Assembly (NCBI RefSeq): GCF_000002515.2
Contig: NC_006042.1
Location: 434,001 to 498,000 of the forward strand
DNA: 64,000 nt
From: Kluyveromyces lactis
Taxonomy: Eukaryota; Ascomycota; Saccharomycetes; Saccharomycetales; Saccharomycetaceae
Direction of reading: 5' to 3'
Shown here: in pieces, positions 20,330 through 29,106 of the stretch
Numbering within the stretch: the first letter of the stretch is position 1
Layout of the letters: every line of letters begins with the position of its first letter
Notes under the pieces: model-generated
What the model saw: only the letters and a program-made list of their open reading frames with translations
Databases searched by the model: none
Told to the model about the DNA's origin: nothing
Position numbers and translations under genes: made by a program

Positions 20330-20593
20330 GGCGTTGTATATCGACGTCTCTAAATCTATCTCACAAGTAAGAACCAGCCCTATTCGTAACCACTATAATT
20401 ATGCAAGTTTCCTATACCCTGTTATAATTTCGGCTGGTCAATGTGGTTTTGAGATTCAGTGAAATTTCGGCACTTGCTGGATACTGAAATCGTTGAAGAG
20501 TATTCACAAAACCTTGCCTTAAGTATCAAAATGCCTACACCTGACAATAGATTTTAATTCACGCCAAGATCTCACGTTAACATAGCGACAAGC

Positions 20594-20620
<27 letters not shown>
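20594..20620. repeat. (AT)n microsatellite
   Basis: About 13 uninterrupted AT dinucleotides in the ASG1 upstream region. Likely length-polymorphic; no coding role. Confidence 0.9.
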
Positions 20621-20625
<5 letters not shown>

Positions 20626-21092
20626 TCTATGTAAGTTAAACCCATATCTTTAATATATAGCGCATTTTCTGTTTTAAGGCGATGCCCAATATCTCGTGTG
20701 CTGATATTCACTGATTCTCGATTGAAGAAATTTAAAAAAAAAAACAACTGGAAACCGCATGAATTATGTAAACAAGAACAGCATGGAAAGAACCTCCGGA
20801 TTCATCTCCGAACCGTTTCGCTCTCTCACTAAGCCTTGATAGCAAAATAAATGTCCGATACACATTGCAGTAGCAACAAACGGAGCAAGTCAGGGAATTA
20901 GACTGGGCACGTGATACGTATTGTGTATCATCATTAAATGCCTATCTAAAATAAATTACTCTATCCCAAAGCGTCGTCGTACATATAGTGTCGTTAAGGA
21001 CTTGTCTTCTATCCGAGGGAAAAAAAGGGAACAGGAACTTTCTTCGGAGAAGGTAGCTTCCACAATTACAGTTGTAGTATCATGTGACGTAC

Positions 21093-21099
21093 TTACCCG
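21093..21099 (+). promoter_or_regulatory. Reb1-type motif in the ASG1-FKH promoter
   Basis: TTACCCG followed by G, exact Reb1 consensus. It is about 560 bp before the FKH ATG and 760 bp before the ASG1 ATG, so it may bound the divergent nucleosome-free region. Confidence 0.5.
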
Positions 21100-21650
21100 G
21101 ATATACACATCTTTTGCATCTCAGATCAAATGTGCAGCTTTTCCCCTTTTTCGTGCAACAAATTCCGTCCCTCACATCGTACACGATGATCCTGAAACTA
21201 CGTCCTCTAGATAAGTACTGTCTTATCTAAGAGTATCCCATACCATTCTTTAGTTTTTCGTTTTTTTTTTTTTTATTTTTTTTATTTTGTTTTGTTTTGT
21301 TGTCAATGCTTTGTTTACCAAACAAAATTTTGAATTTTTCACATACAATAAAATTGAATCAACATTGGATTAACTCTATAACAATAACAAACAATATCTA
21401 GCTTTTTGAATCAGTGGTTATGGAATTTCAAGGATTCAGCGGTTAAAGTCAGTAAAATCGTTGTATATTCAAGATCAGGCTATCAAAAGATATTTGTACA
21501 GCTCGGCTGTTTTGATTTGAGCGTGTGCGGTTTTCTTTATTTTTCTTTTTATCAGTAAAGTAAGCCTTACTAATTTTTATTGTCTGTTTATTCTGGTTCA
21601 AATCCCAGCCTTTGTTTGGATCCTTTGTGTTTTTTTCCTTTTAGTTCATC

Positions 21651-23990
21651 ATGATGTCTCAGTCGCACGTTCAGATACAACAAGGTAACGGCGGAAGTGG
21701 CGCTGGCGGTTTTTACTATCGAGGCGATTCTAATGCGGTTATGAATAATGTTGTGAATACAGGCACGGGTATTAATGCTAGTGCCGGGGCAGGTGGTGTT
21801 TCTTTGCAACAACAGCAGGATTTCGTTAATGCGCTTATAAGTGTGTTGGAAGTGCCCAAGGATGCCACTTCTGTTGCAGCTGAGTATGCTAATGATAAGA
21901 ATACTGCCAGTGAAGTGCAAGCTTATGCGAAAATCGCGGGCAAAGACTGGACTTACTATTTGAAAGATATAGTGATTAACATTGGGAGGAACACTTCTCC
22001 AGGCGATGCTTCGGTGGATATAGATTTAGGTCCGGCAAAAGTTGTGTCAAGGCAGCATGCTACCATTAAATTCAATTCAAATTCTGCACTATGGGAATTA
22101 CATGTCACGGGACGTAATGGAGCCAAGGTCAATTTCCATAGAATTAATTCAGGCCCTAATTCAGTGCCTCATCCGTTATCCTCAGGATCCATTTTGGATA
22201 TCGGTGGTACGCAAATGATGTTTATTCTACCAGATCAAGGACTTTACATTGATCCGAATGCGGTAGCCCATTTGACTCCAAAGCTTTTCATGGCTTATTA
22301 TAACGTTACTACAAATCCATTGTTACGAAACCTTTTCCAATCTAATCCAGATTTAATTCATTCGTTGGAATTATCTTCACCCTCCCGTAATGGTCAATTA
22401 GGTGTCAGCTCTCAGACTCAAATGTTGCCTCAATCAAGCCAATCTCATTTGCATAGCCATGGCAACGGTCAGCCTTCAGTGAGAGCTTTCAAAATGTACG
22501 ATGCTCCTGATTCTGCCATGAGGTCACAACTGCTGTCAGAATCTACGGGACAGATGTATGGTTCCAACGGTGCTTCTAATGGACACGGAATGTCACACAG
22601 TAATGGTTCCTCCGACATGTCGAACGGTCAACTGTATGGTACCATCGCTAACACTGGATTCAACATTGCTAGCACAGATGTCTCTACTGATTTATCTCGT
22701 GATGAAAACAGAAATATTAAACCACCTCATAGTTATGCTACCATGATTACACAAGCTATCTTATCTACGGAGGAAGGTGAATTGTCCTTATCTGACATTT
22801 ACAAACATATCGCCAACCATTACTCTTACTACCGTTATACAAAAGCTGGCTGGCAAAATTCAATAAGACACAATCTTTCCTTGAACAAAGCGTTCGAAAA
22901 GGTGCCAAGGAAACCAGGTGAACCAGGTAAAGGTATGAAGTGGAGAATCAGCGAAGAAACTCAGAGAGATTTCCTAGAGAAGTGGCAAAACGGGAAAATA
23001 GGGAAAGTGAGGCGTGGATCTAGTGTCACTAGACAGTTGCAAGCTCACATGTATCGTTTCAACAGTCTACCCATACAAAGAGAGACCTTCAGCTTCAACG
23101 ATCAAAGTAAGACCAATGTAAAACCACAATCATCATCATCGTCACATTCGGATTATAGTCAAACTCCGAAGCTAGAAAAATCCTTGCAATCTCTACAACC
23201 TCATTCACAATCATCGCTACATCAAACTTCTCCACCTGTACCACATCCACCAATTCCTTCATATTCGCAACAGGATCATACGTCTTCGAACTATTCTACG
23301 GATCATTCACATCAGTCCGACCTTCCGGCTCCTAAAAGACAACATTTGAATCCACCTTCTCAACATAGTCAACATCAACAACCAGCTCTTCCTCCACCTT
23401 CTTCTGGGCAGACAAGATCACCCAATCACCAGCAGATGCCTTCCAATGTATCTTCTACCGGATCATTGCTACATTCACCTAACAAACATTTCCAAGTGAA
23501 CGCTGTTGAAGCGTACACTCCGGAAAGAGGATCCAACTTACAGAAATCTCCACAACCAATACTTAATCTACCATCCCTTCCGCAGGCCACTGACATGGGA
23601 CAATCGACATCAAGGTCTGACTCAAACGCTTTGCAGCTTCCAACAAAATCAAGCCCTGGAGTAATGAATTTATTACAATTTTCTTCTGTAAATAATACAC
23701 CCTCTACCAATTTGCAACGTACTCCGGTATCCCACCCACAAGTAACGGAAAATCTGGATGGGAAAGATTCCAAATCTAATATGTTGGCCGTGAATAATGC
23801 ATTTCAAGAGTCGAACTCCATCAATGAGGATGACAAGACCAATCTTCTAAGTGCCAGGAACGTGCAAGATGAAAACGATGAAGATGAAGGCAGAATAATG
23901 AGCAGTCCAATCAAGGTTAAAGATAACAGAAACAATCAACTGGTTGTTGATCCAAATGAAAATTCGGTTATAGTAAAAACCGATCAATGA
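21651..23990 (+). CDS. FKH2: Forkhead transcription factor, FKH1/FKH2 ancestor type
   Basis: A 779-aa cell-cycle transcription factor. An FHA phosphopeptide-binding domain lies at about 95-200 (GRNTS, then SRQHATI). The forkhead winged-helix DNA-binding domain lies at about 350-438 (KPPHSYATMI, then GWQNSIRHNLSLNKAF). A long Gln/Ser/Pro/His-rich tail carries many S/T-P sites. In S. cerevisiae the WGD pair Fkh1 (484 aa) and Fkh2 (862 aa) control the G2/M CLB2 cluster, and Fkh2 with Mcm1 recruits Ndd1 through its long tail. Here a single gene lies between ASG1 and CSM2 (the FKH1 position) and near RPL16, RPL9 and TOM7 (the FKH2 position). Its length and tail are Fkh2-like, so the symbol is a choice: it is orthologous to both. 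Confidence 0.93.
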   Translation: MMSQSHVQIQQGNGGSGAGGFYYRGDSNAVMNNVVNTGTGINASAGAGGVSLQQQQDFVNALISVLEVPKDATSVAAEYANDKNTASEVQAYAKIAGKDWTYYLKDIVINIGRNTSPGDASVDIDLGPAKVVSRQHATIKFNSNSALWELHVTGRNGAKVNFHRINSGPNSVPHPLSSGSILDIGGTQMMFILPDQGLYIDPNAVAHLTPKLFMAYYNVTTNPLLRNLFQSNPDLIHSLELSSPSRNGQLGVSSQTQMLPQSSQSHLHSHGNGQPSVRAFKMYDAPDSAMRSQLLSESTGQMYGSNGASNGHGMSHSNGSSDMSNGQLYGTIANTGFNIASTDVSTDLSRDENRNIKPPHSYATMITQAILSTEEGELSLSDIYKHIANHYSYYRYTKAGWQNSIRHNLSLNKAFEKVPRKPGEPGKGMKWRISEETQRDFLEKWQNGKIGKVRRGSSVTRQLQAHMYRFNSLPIQRETFSFNDQSKTNVKPQSSSSSHSDYSQTPKLEKSLQSLQPHSQSSLHQTSPPVPHPPIPSYSQQDHTSSNYSTDHSHQSDLPAPKRQHLNPPSQHSQHQQPALPPPSSGQTRSPNHQQMPSNVSSTGSLLHSPNKHFQVNAVEAYTPERGSNLQKSPQPILNLPSLPQATDMGQSTSRSDSNALQLPTKSSPGVMNLLQFSSVNNTPSTNLQRTPVSHPQVTENLDGKDSKSNMLAVNNAFQESNSINEDDKTNLLSARNVQDENDEDEGRIMSSPIKVKDNRNNQLVVDPNENSVIVKTDQ

Positions 23991-24392
23991 TACCCTCATA
24001 GTGCAATTATCATATCATTAACAGTACAATATTCAATGTACCCAACCTGAAAACTAAACTCAATTCTTCCCGAACACTTACGAAATTTACATACCGTATC
24101 ACTATCTTGCCTCTCCTTATAAGTAACAATGTTGTTATTATGTATTTCTATTTGTTATGCTTTTGTTACGTTTCCATGTCAAGATGTTCCTCATAGACTT
24201 CATGCTACTTCTGTGACTTTCTTACCTTCACTGCGAAATCTTCTAACATGAACATCGTAATGAATCATTGCGAAAATATCCTTTTTGAGTAGAATATATA
24301 TCAAATAGTAATGTTAACTGCGATAAGCGCGTAAGACTTGAACACCAATGCTAAAACCTACACATGGTTGACGTCTAGCACTGCATTCACTA
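23991..24392. other. FKH 3' region / CSM2 promoter
   Basis: About 400 bp of AT-rich sequence without a gene. No clear MCB, MSE or other named site was recognised. Confidence 0.5.
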
Positions 24393-25034
24393 ATGAAGAT
24401 AGACATAGGAGTAGACAATAAATGCGGAGATTTTGTGACGTATATGAAAGATGAAGCTTTCAATTCTCAACTACATTACATATCTGCCATCAGCTCATTT
24501 CCCATATCTAAAATGATGGAATTACTGCCATTATCAGGAAACGAAACAATTTACGAAAGTGTTAACGTACTGTCTTCTGTAGATTTAAGTGATTTGAATA
24601 GATGCATCCGTTCATTATATCAAAGAATCATATTCAGCCCTCTTCCTAAACAAAGCGATGCCAATACCGATGACAGTAACAATTCCAATAACGCTAATAT
24701 GCAAATGGAAACTGGAAAGATTAAGACAGACAGACATTGGATATGTATCGAGGGAATACAGACCATGTTCCAGTACTCTCAACTGAAAGATCCGGTGGAA
24801 GCACACGCTTCACTGAATGATACGATGCTCCGGCTTCGTCTGTTACAGAATAAGTGCCCATCGATCGAAATACTATTCCTACTCCCCCCGCATGAAGCCC
24901 CAGAATTCATACAATCGCTACAGGAGCATGATATTTCAAGAAATAACATACCTCATAGACGACAAGGGAAGAGATTCAAGAGAGACAACACAGGTATTCT
25001 CATTGGAGACTATATCTGGAAGTACTATATCTAG
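24393..25034 (+). CDS. CSM2: Shu complex subunit Csm2
   Basis: A 213-aa protein, the same length as S. cerevisiae Csm2 (YIL132C) and in the same place next to the forkhead gene. Csm2 with Psy3, Shu1 and Shu2 forms the Shu complex, which helps Rad51-Rad55-Rad57 in error-free bypass and meiotic recombination. Csm2 has a RecA-like core without a functional Walker motif; likewise none is seen here. Fragments such as SAISSFPISKMMELLP and WICIEGIQTMFQ agree with the family (ISSYPISKM and DGIQTIFQ in S. cerevisiae, from memory). An Asn/Asp-rich insert is at about 90-105. The family evolves fast, so synteny carries much of the weight. Confidence 0.9.
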   Translation: MKIDIGVDNKCGDFVTYMKDEAFNSQLHYISAISSFPISKMMELLPLSGNETIYESVNVLSSVDLSDLNRCIRSLYQRIIFSPLPKQSDANTDDSNNSNNANMQMETGKIKTDRHWICIEGIQTMFQYSQLKDPVEAHASLNDTMLRLRLLQNKCPSIEILFLLPPHEAPEFIQSLQEHDISRNNIPHRRQGKRFKRDNTGILIGDYIWKYYI

Positions 25035-25699
25035 ACAGAAGAATGGCGCAGTATATACGACATATTCACAGTATGATAGGGTAAGATTATTCTGTGTAGA
25101 ACTTCTGGAAACGCTTTATGATTACCCGGATTGAAAGTATCTGTTTCCTCCTTGGACTGTTTTCCTGAACACCCGAACACCCGACAAGTTTATCAAATTC
25201 ACGGAAAACTATATTATTTGTATGATTACCGGATATTGCAAAATTGTTTTTTCGAGAATTACAGTGAAGTCAACAACCACCAGAAGGAGTACTGTGCGCG
25301 ATTAGGCCGCCTGCGCAAATCGTTTCTTCCCATGATCGCCTTCCCGCCAATCACCCCAGCCTAGCTTCTGACTGCCTTGGCCAGCCTACTGAGAATCCCA
25401 AACTCTCTTTCCGCTTTGGACGTTACTCGGCTGCTCCTGACTACTGTGACTCTGTCTAGGCGTAGGCAGGAATATCCAGGCTGCTCACACCGTCAGTACG
25501 CCCAGTTGGTCCTGTTTCTTCCTATGCCGTCCTCTGGAATCCTGGTGAACCTCTAACTTTGTCCATCGCCTCATTTTCAGAAAGTGTTGATAGTATGAAA
25601 TTCCAAGAGTGTATTGAAAACTAGTAATCCTTTGATAACATAGTGCTTATAGATACTTTTATAGGTTTGGCTCAAAAGAACGAGAACAAATAACGAGAA
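25035..25699. other. CSM2 3' region / RPL16 promoter, GC-richer than its surroundings
   Basis: No gene supported. A Reb1 motif TTACCCGG lies at 25122-25129, and a tandem AACACCCG pair at 25168-25183 resembles half Rap1 sites. From about 25290 to 25570 the sequence is clearly C/G-richer than most intergenic DNA here, with no long frame. Confidence 0.55.
25168..25183 (+). promoter_or_regulatory. Tandem AACACCCG, Rap1-like
   Basis: Two exact, adjacent copies of AACACCCG. The text ACACCCGAACACC is close to the Rap1 consensus ACACCCRYACAYM with a mismatch. It sits about 520 bp before the RPL16 ATG, which is far but possible. Confidence 0.4.
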
Positions 25700-26844
25700 A
25701 TGTCTTCTTTCGAACCAGTCGTTGTTATTGATGGTACGTACCGAACGAATAAGCATATCTGATGATATGAATCAGCCTATTGACTATTTAAATTGAGTTT
25801 TTGAACAATGAATAATGTATTGATTTGTGGATGCGAAGAATGATGATAAGTCAGTTCATAACAGTGGTACATGCAATGTATATCAATTTGAACCTGAAAT
25901 TATAATATATGAATGCTTAGAAAGGTCAACTCGATGATTTTAGGTTCGTTTTAGAGAGTATGGAGAAACAGAAAAATTGTAAAGAAAACATGGCACAACA
26001 CTTGCGAACCGATAGCAGGGAAACTAAATTGTGATCTAATAATACATTTGGCATAGCAAGTCAGCGTGATGATTTATTAAAAAGATGTCAAATTTTTCTA
26101 TCATTCAACAAATTAATGCATTATGTTTTAACAAACTCTGATTATCAATGGTTTTGATTCATAACCATGCCTTAGATGACACTTCACATTTTGGATAAAT
26201 GCAGAAGCGCCACCACCGGCTTGAAATAAGAAACAATTTTACTAACAATTATTCACAATTCCATTGTGTTTCAAACAGGTAAGGGCCATTTGTTAGGTCG
26301 TTTGGCTTCCACTGTTGCCAAGCAATTGCTTAACGGTCAAAAGATTGTTGTTGTCAGAGCTGAAGCTTTGAACATTTCTGGTGAATTCTTCAGAAACAAG
26401 TTAAAGTACCACGACTACTTGAGAAAGGCCACCGCTTTCAACAAGACCAGAGGTCCATTCCATTTCAGAGCTCCATCCAGAATCTTCTACAAGGCTGTTA
26501 GAGGTATGATCTCCCACAAGACTGCTCGTGGTAAGGCTGCTTTGGAAAGATTAAAGGTCTTCGAAGGTGTCCCACCACCATACGACAAGAAGAAGAGAGT
26601 TGTTGTTCCACAAGCTTTGAGAGTCTTGAGATTGAAGCCAGGTAGAAAGTACACCACCTTGGGTAAGCTATCTACTTCCGTTGGTTGGAAATACGAAGAT
26701 GTCGTTGCCAAGTTGGAAGAAAAGAGAAAGGCTAGATCTGCTGAATACTACTTGAAGAAGAAGGCTTACAACGCCGTCGTTGCCAACAAGTCTGCTACTG
26801 TTGGTACTGAAGTTTCCGAAAAGTTGGCTGCTCTAGGTTACTAA
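25700..26844 (+). CDS. RPL16: 60S ribosomal protein L16 (uL13), two exons
   Basis: Exons are 25700-25733 and 26279-26844. Exon 1 codes [11 protein letters not shown] plus the first base of a Gly codon; exon 2 resumes with [11 protein letters not shown]. The joined protein is 199 aa, equal to S. cerevisiae Rpl16A. The family is uL13, a large-subunit protein near the subunit surface, and the text is almost identical to the yeast protein ([20 protein letters not shown]). Codon use is highly biased. The intron splits the gene in the same place as S. cerevisiae RPL16A/B. Neighbour order fits both YIL133 and YNL069, but the orientation relative to FKH and TOM7 matches the YNL copy, so the RPL16A direction in S. 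cerevisiae is probably derived. Confidence 0.97.
25734..26278 (+). other. RPL16 intron
   Basis: A 545-nt spliceosomal intron. The 5' splice site is GTACGT (not the commonest GTATGT), the branch point TACTAAC is at 26240-26246 and the 3' site CAG at 26276-26278, 32 nt after the branch. Removing it restores the conserved reading VVVIDGKGHL. Two box-C-like motifs are present inside (see findings), but no complete snoRNA could be shown. Confidence 0.96.
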
Positions 26845-27125
26845 ACTCCATCATCAAACAACATATAAATTTTCTAAAGCTCATCAAATTGTATATCATT
26901 TGTAAAACGTTATTACCATCTTTACAATTTTATTAATATTAATTGATTGATGTATTGAATAGTTACATTACGACAATAATAAAGAAGCTATATGGTTCTT
27001 GAGGGTATCGCCCTGGGCCGCGATTTTTTTCTATGCATGATTATATATTTGTATAACTGTCCTTGATCTGAGTACTATTCTGTAATACAAACCATACATG
27101 CACTAACCGATAATAAATAGTCTTT
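26845..27125. terminator. Convergent RPL16/FLX1 3' region
   Basis: 281 bp of AT-rich convergent spacer containing the poly(A) regions of both genes. A short GC patch (CGCCCTGGGCCGCG near 27009) is the only contrast. No RNA gene recognised. Confidence 0.4.
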
Positions 27126-28049
27126 TCATGAAATATGCTTAAAATGTTCATAAACTCCGAATGTTATGCAGGTAGATGGAATGGCTCGTACTAAGTTTGC
27201 AAACAAACCCTTATAAAATCCTGCAATACCATTAGTATGCCAGATAGATCGTATTAGAGAATTCATTTTACTGTTTTCATTATGTTCAGTTCTGAAGGTT
27301 TGTAAATTAGTCTTTAATAATTGCAACGGATACACAGAACTGACAGAAATCATTTTTGAAAGTGATATTATGCCTATGGTTTCTACCGCATTTAACCTCC
27401 TTTCCTGTATATCATTTCTATCATGTAAATATTTTAGTTTCAATGTATCATATATTGCAAAATACAATGCACCTTGAGTTACACCAAATAAGGACGGTAC
27501 TAAACCTCTCCAAAATGTTTTTAACCCTTCTTCTGTATAAATTCTAGTAATGGCATTTAGTATCGATGTGTATCCTTGACTCGATTTGGTAGACATAATT
27601 CTAGTCTTAATAACCCACATAGGGTTAGTCAACAGCGCAGTTGCTAATCCACTGGCGCCAGCAGAAACCAGATACATCGATGAGGTCATTTTCCTATCGT
27701 TCATGAATTTATTTTGTAAGGCTGGCTCAGATGACAAACTGTAAACGACATCTTTGGAGCAACGATATAATCCAAAATACAGTCCCCATGCAACTGCATT
27801 TCCGATAATATTGATTCCTAATCCACGGTATGCCTCTTTAAGTAATTGTTGAGTACCAGAACCATCTTTAATGATACGCTGAACTTGATTGTAATAGCTT
27901 GACGGTTTGAGGTCAATAGCAGCTAACTGAAGCCTCAATTTGATCAAGTCTAGTGGATGAGTTACAATAGTGGTTATTGTTCCCGCAGTCAATCCAGAAA
28001 TTATTTCCTTCTGCAATGGACTCAAAACTGAATTAGATGTTGCATCCAT
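27126..28049 (-). CDS. FLX1: Mitochondrial FAD carrier Flx1
   Basis: A 307-aa member of the mitochondrial carrier family with three ~100-aa repeats. Their signature motifs are HPLDLIKLR, NPMWVIKTR and YPLQLLKTN. The P-x-W variant in repeat 2 is typical of the FAD/folate/NAD carrier branch. Flx1 moves FAD across the inner membrane and supports succinate dehydrogenase. The start is the ATG at 28049 (MDATSNSVLSPLQKE), since the frame upstream contains no ATG, only GTG. This gives a length close to S. cerevisiae Flx1 (311 aa), with SPLQKEIISGL aligning to its TPLQKEVISGL. Position matches YIL134W; the next gene is TOM7 (YNL070W). Confidence 0.95.
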   Translation of the reverse strand: MDATSNSVLSPLQKEIISGLTAGTITTIVTHPLDLIKLRLQLAAIDLKPSSYYNQVQRIIKDGSGTQQLLKEAYRGLGINIIGNAVAWGLYFGLYRCSKDVVYSLSSEPALQNKFMNDRKMTSSMYLVSAGASGLATALLTNPMWVIKTRIMSTKSSQGYTSILNAITRIYTEEGLKTFWRGLVPSLFGVTQGALYFAIYDTLKLKYLHDRNDIQERRLNAVETIGIISLSKMISVSSVYPLQLLKTNLQTFRTEHNENSKMNSLIRSIWHTNGIAGFYKGLFANLVRAIPSTCITFGVYEHFKHIS

Positions 28050-28342
28050 CAGGCAAAAACTAGTATGTACGCAGATATTGCAATTTAGCCGGAGTAGATG
28101 CAACACATATACAATTTACTCAGTCGTAGGATGCCGAAGGTAGAACCAGCGTCTATATTTTTTCAAATGGTGACAATAATGTTCATTATATTTTATGGTA
28201 AAATATTATATGCTAAAATCCAAATACTGGAATAAACTTAATATAATGTAATATATTTACAAGATATACACATACATGGATCATAGATATACGTGTAAAC
28301 AGGACATATTCTGTAGGAGCATGGAATCACTCAGCAGCTTTT

Positions 28343-28525
28343 TTAAACACTTGGCAAAGGAGATAATAGGTTCAATGGGTGTGGTCTGTTAGAAGTATGA
28401 GTCCAGCCCAAGTATAGAATAAATGGTAACCAGCCATAGTGCGCAACGGTTTGGGTTAGATTCAGAATTTTAGTAATACGTTCCTTGGATTCGTCGGATA
28501 GAATAAATGATGGTAAGAATGCCAT
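28343..28525 (-). CDS. TOM7: Outer-membrane translocase subunit Tom7
   Basis: A 60-aa protein, exactly the length of S. cerevisiae Tom7 (YNL070W) and nearly identical in the core (FLPSFILSDESKERI, then LGWTHTSNRP and the end NLLSPLPSV). It is a tail-anchored subunit of the TOM complex that modulates assembly with Tom40. One membrane segment lies at about 27-42 (TVAHYGWLPFILYLGW), with the N-terminus in the cytosol. The gene is easily missed by length filters. A TCACGTG E-box is about 177 bp upstream. Confidence 0.97.
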   Translation of the reverse strand: MAFLPSFILSDESKERITKILNLTQTVAHYGWLPFILYLGWTHTSNRPHPLNLLSPLPSV

Positions 28526-29106
28526 GGTGGATCTGTTTTCGGTAATGTTTGTCTCTTAACGGTTAAAGTTCAACGAGGTCAAGGGAACTGAGCCTGCAAT
28601 TAAGATACATTACCTGGTCAAAGTGTTAGCACAAACTTGTCTTCTTTTGTAAACATTTTTTTTCCAACTTTATTCCTGTATTTCGGGCAATGTAAAAACA
28701 GTCACGTGGTCTAAAATATTAAAAGAACCTTGGGGACTGCTATGAGAGAATAAGTTCAGTAGTATATACAGTAAATCGGAGAGAGTGCTGTTATGCAAAG
28801 CGATTGCGAGGAATGGTAAAAACATGAGATATTCAATTTCTTACATTATATCTATAGAAATGGTAATTTTTTACATAGTTGCAGTATGTTAAATCGAATT
28901 CTTTCCATGCAAGGTTGTGGGTCGAATAAGTCATAACTGACCTACAACGTTGTTAAAAGGAAAGCGTGGCTATTGGCATACGGTCGAAAAACTTCGACTA
29001 GGAGAATTCGTTTTGGAATGTTGGTGGGTAGGCTTTTTTCTTCTTTACTTTGAAATTCTTAACTTTATTATTTTTGATCATTAGATTTGTTAGGTTCTGA
29101 ATCTGT
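28526..29106. other. TOM7 promoter / LAT1 3' region
   Basis: No gene. TCACGTG at 28702-28708 is the only named site. A 6-bp hairpin (GTCGAA-AAAC-TTCGAC) at 28983-28998 lies on the LAT1 3' side. Confidence 0.5.
28702..28708 (+). promoter_or_regulatory. CACGTG E-box upstream of TOM7
   Basis: TCACGTG is the Cbf1 core site. Cbf1-type regulation of respiratory and mitochondrial genes is common in non-WGD yeasts. Distance to the TOM7 ATG is about 177 bp. Confidence 0.45.

Larger units (their letters stand above)
20330..21650. other. Divergent ASG1-FKH intergenic region (1.3 kb)
   Basis: No gene supported. It holds an (AT)n microsatellite at 20594-20620, a GCACGTGA E-box at 20907-20914, a Reb1 motif TTACCCG at 21093-21099 and poly-T tracts near 21260-21300 before a long AT-rich FKH leader. 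A box-B-like GTTCAAATC at 21597 has no tRNA fold around it. Confidence 0.6.

Noticed and set aside
20907-20914. Centromere CDEI element
   Set aside because: GCACGTGA resembles CDEI, but no AT-rich CDEII followed by a CCGAA-type CDEIII was found beside this or the other CACGTG sites.
21590-21615. tRNA gene suggested by GTTCAAATC before FKH
   Set aside because: No A box, acceptor stem or full T stem could be paired around it.
24817-25364. Frames overlapping and following CSM2 on the + strand
   Set aside because: They are out-of-frame or non-conserved; CSM2 itself ends normally at 25034 with the expected 213 aa, so no frameshift is needed.
28050-28106. Longer FLX1 N-terminus from 28106
   Set aside because: The codon is GTG, and the extra 19 residues have no counterpart in the Flx1 family; the ATG at 28049 fits.
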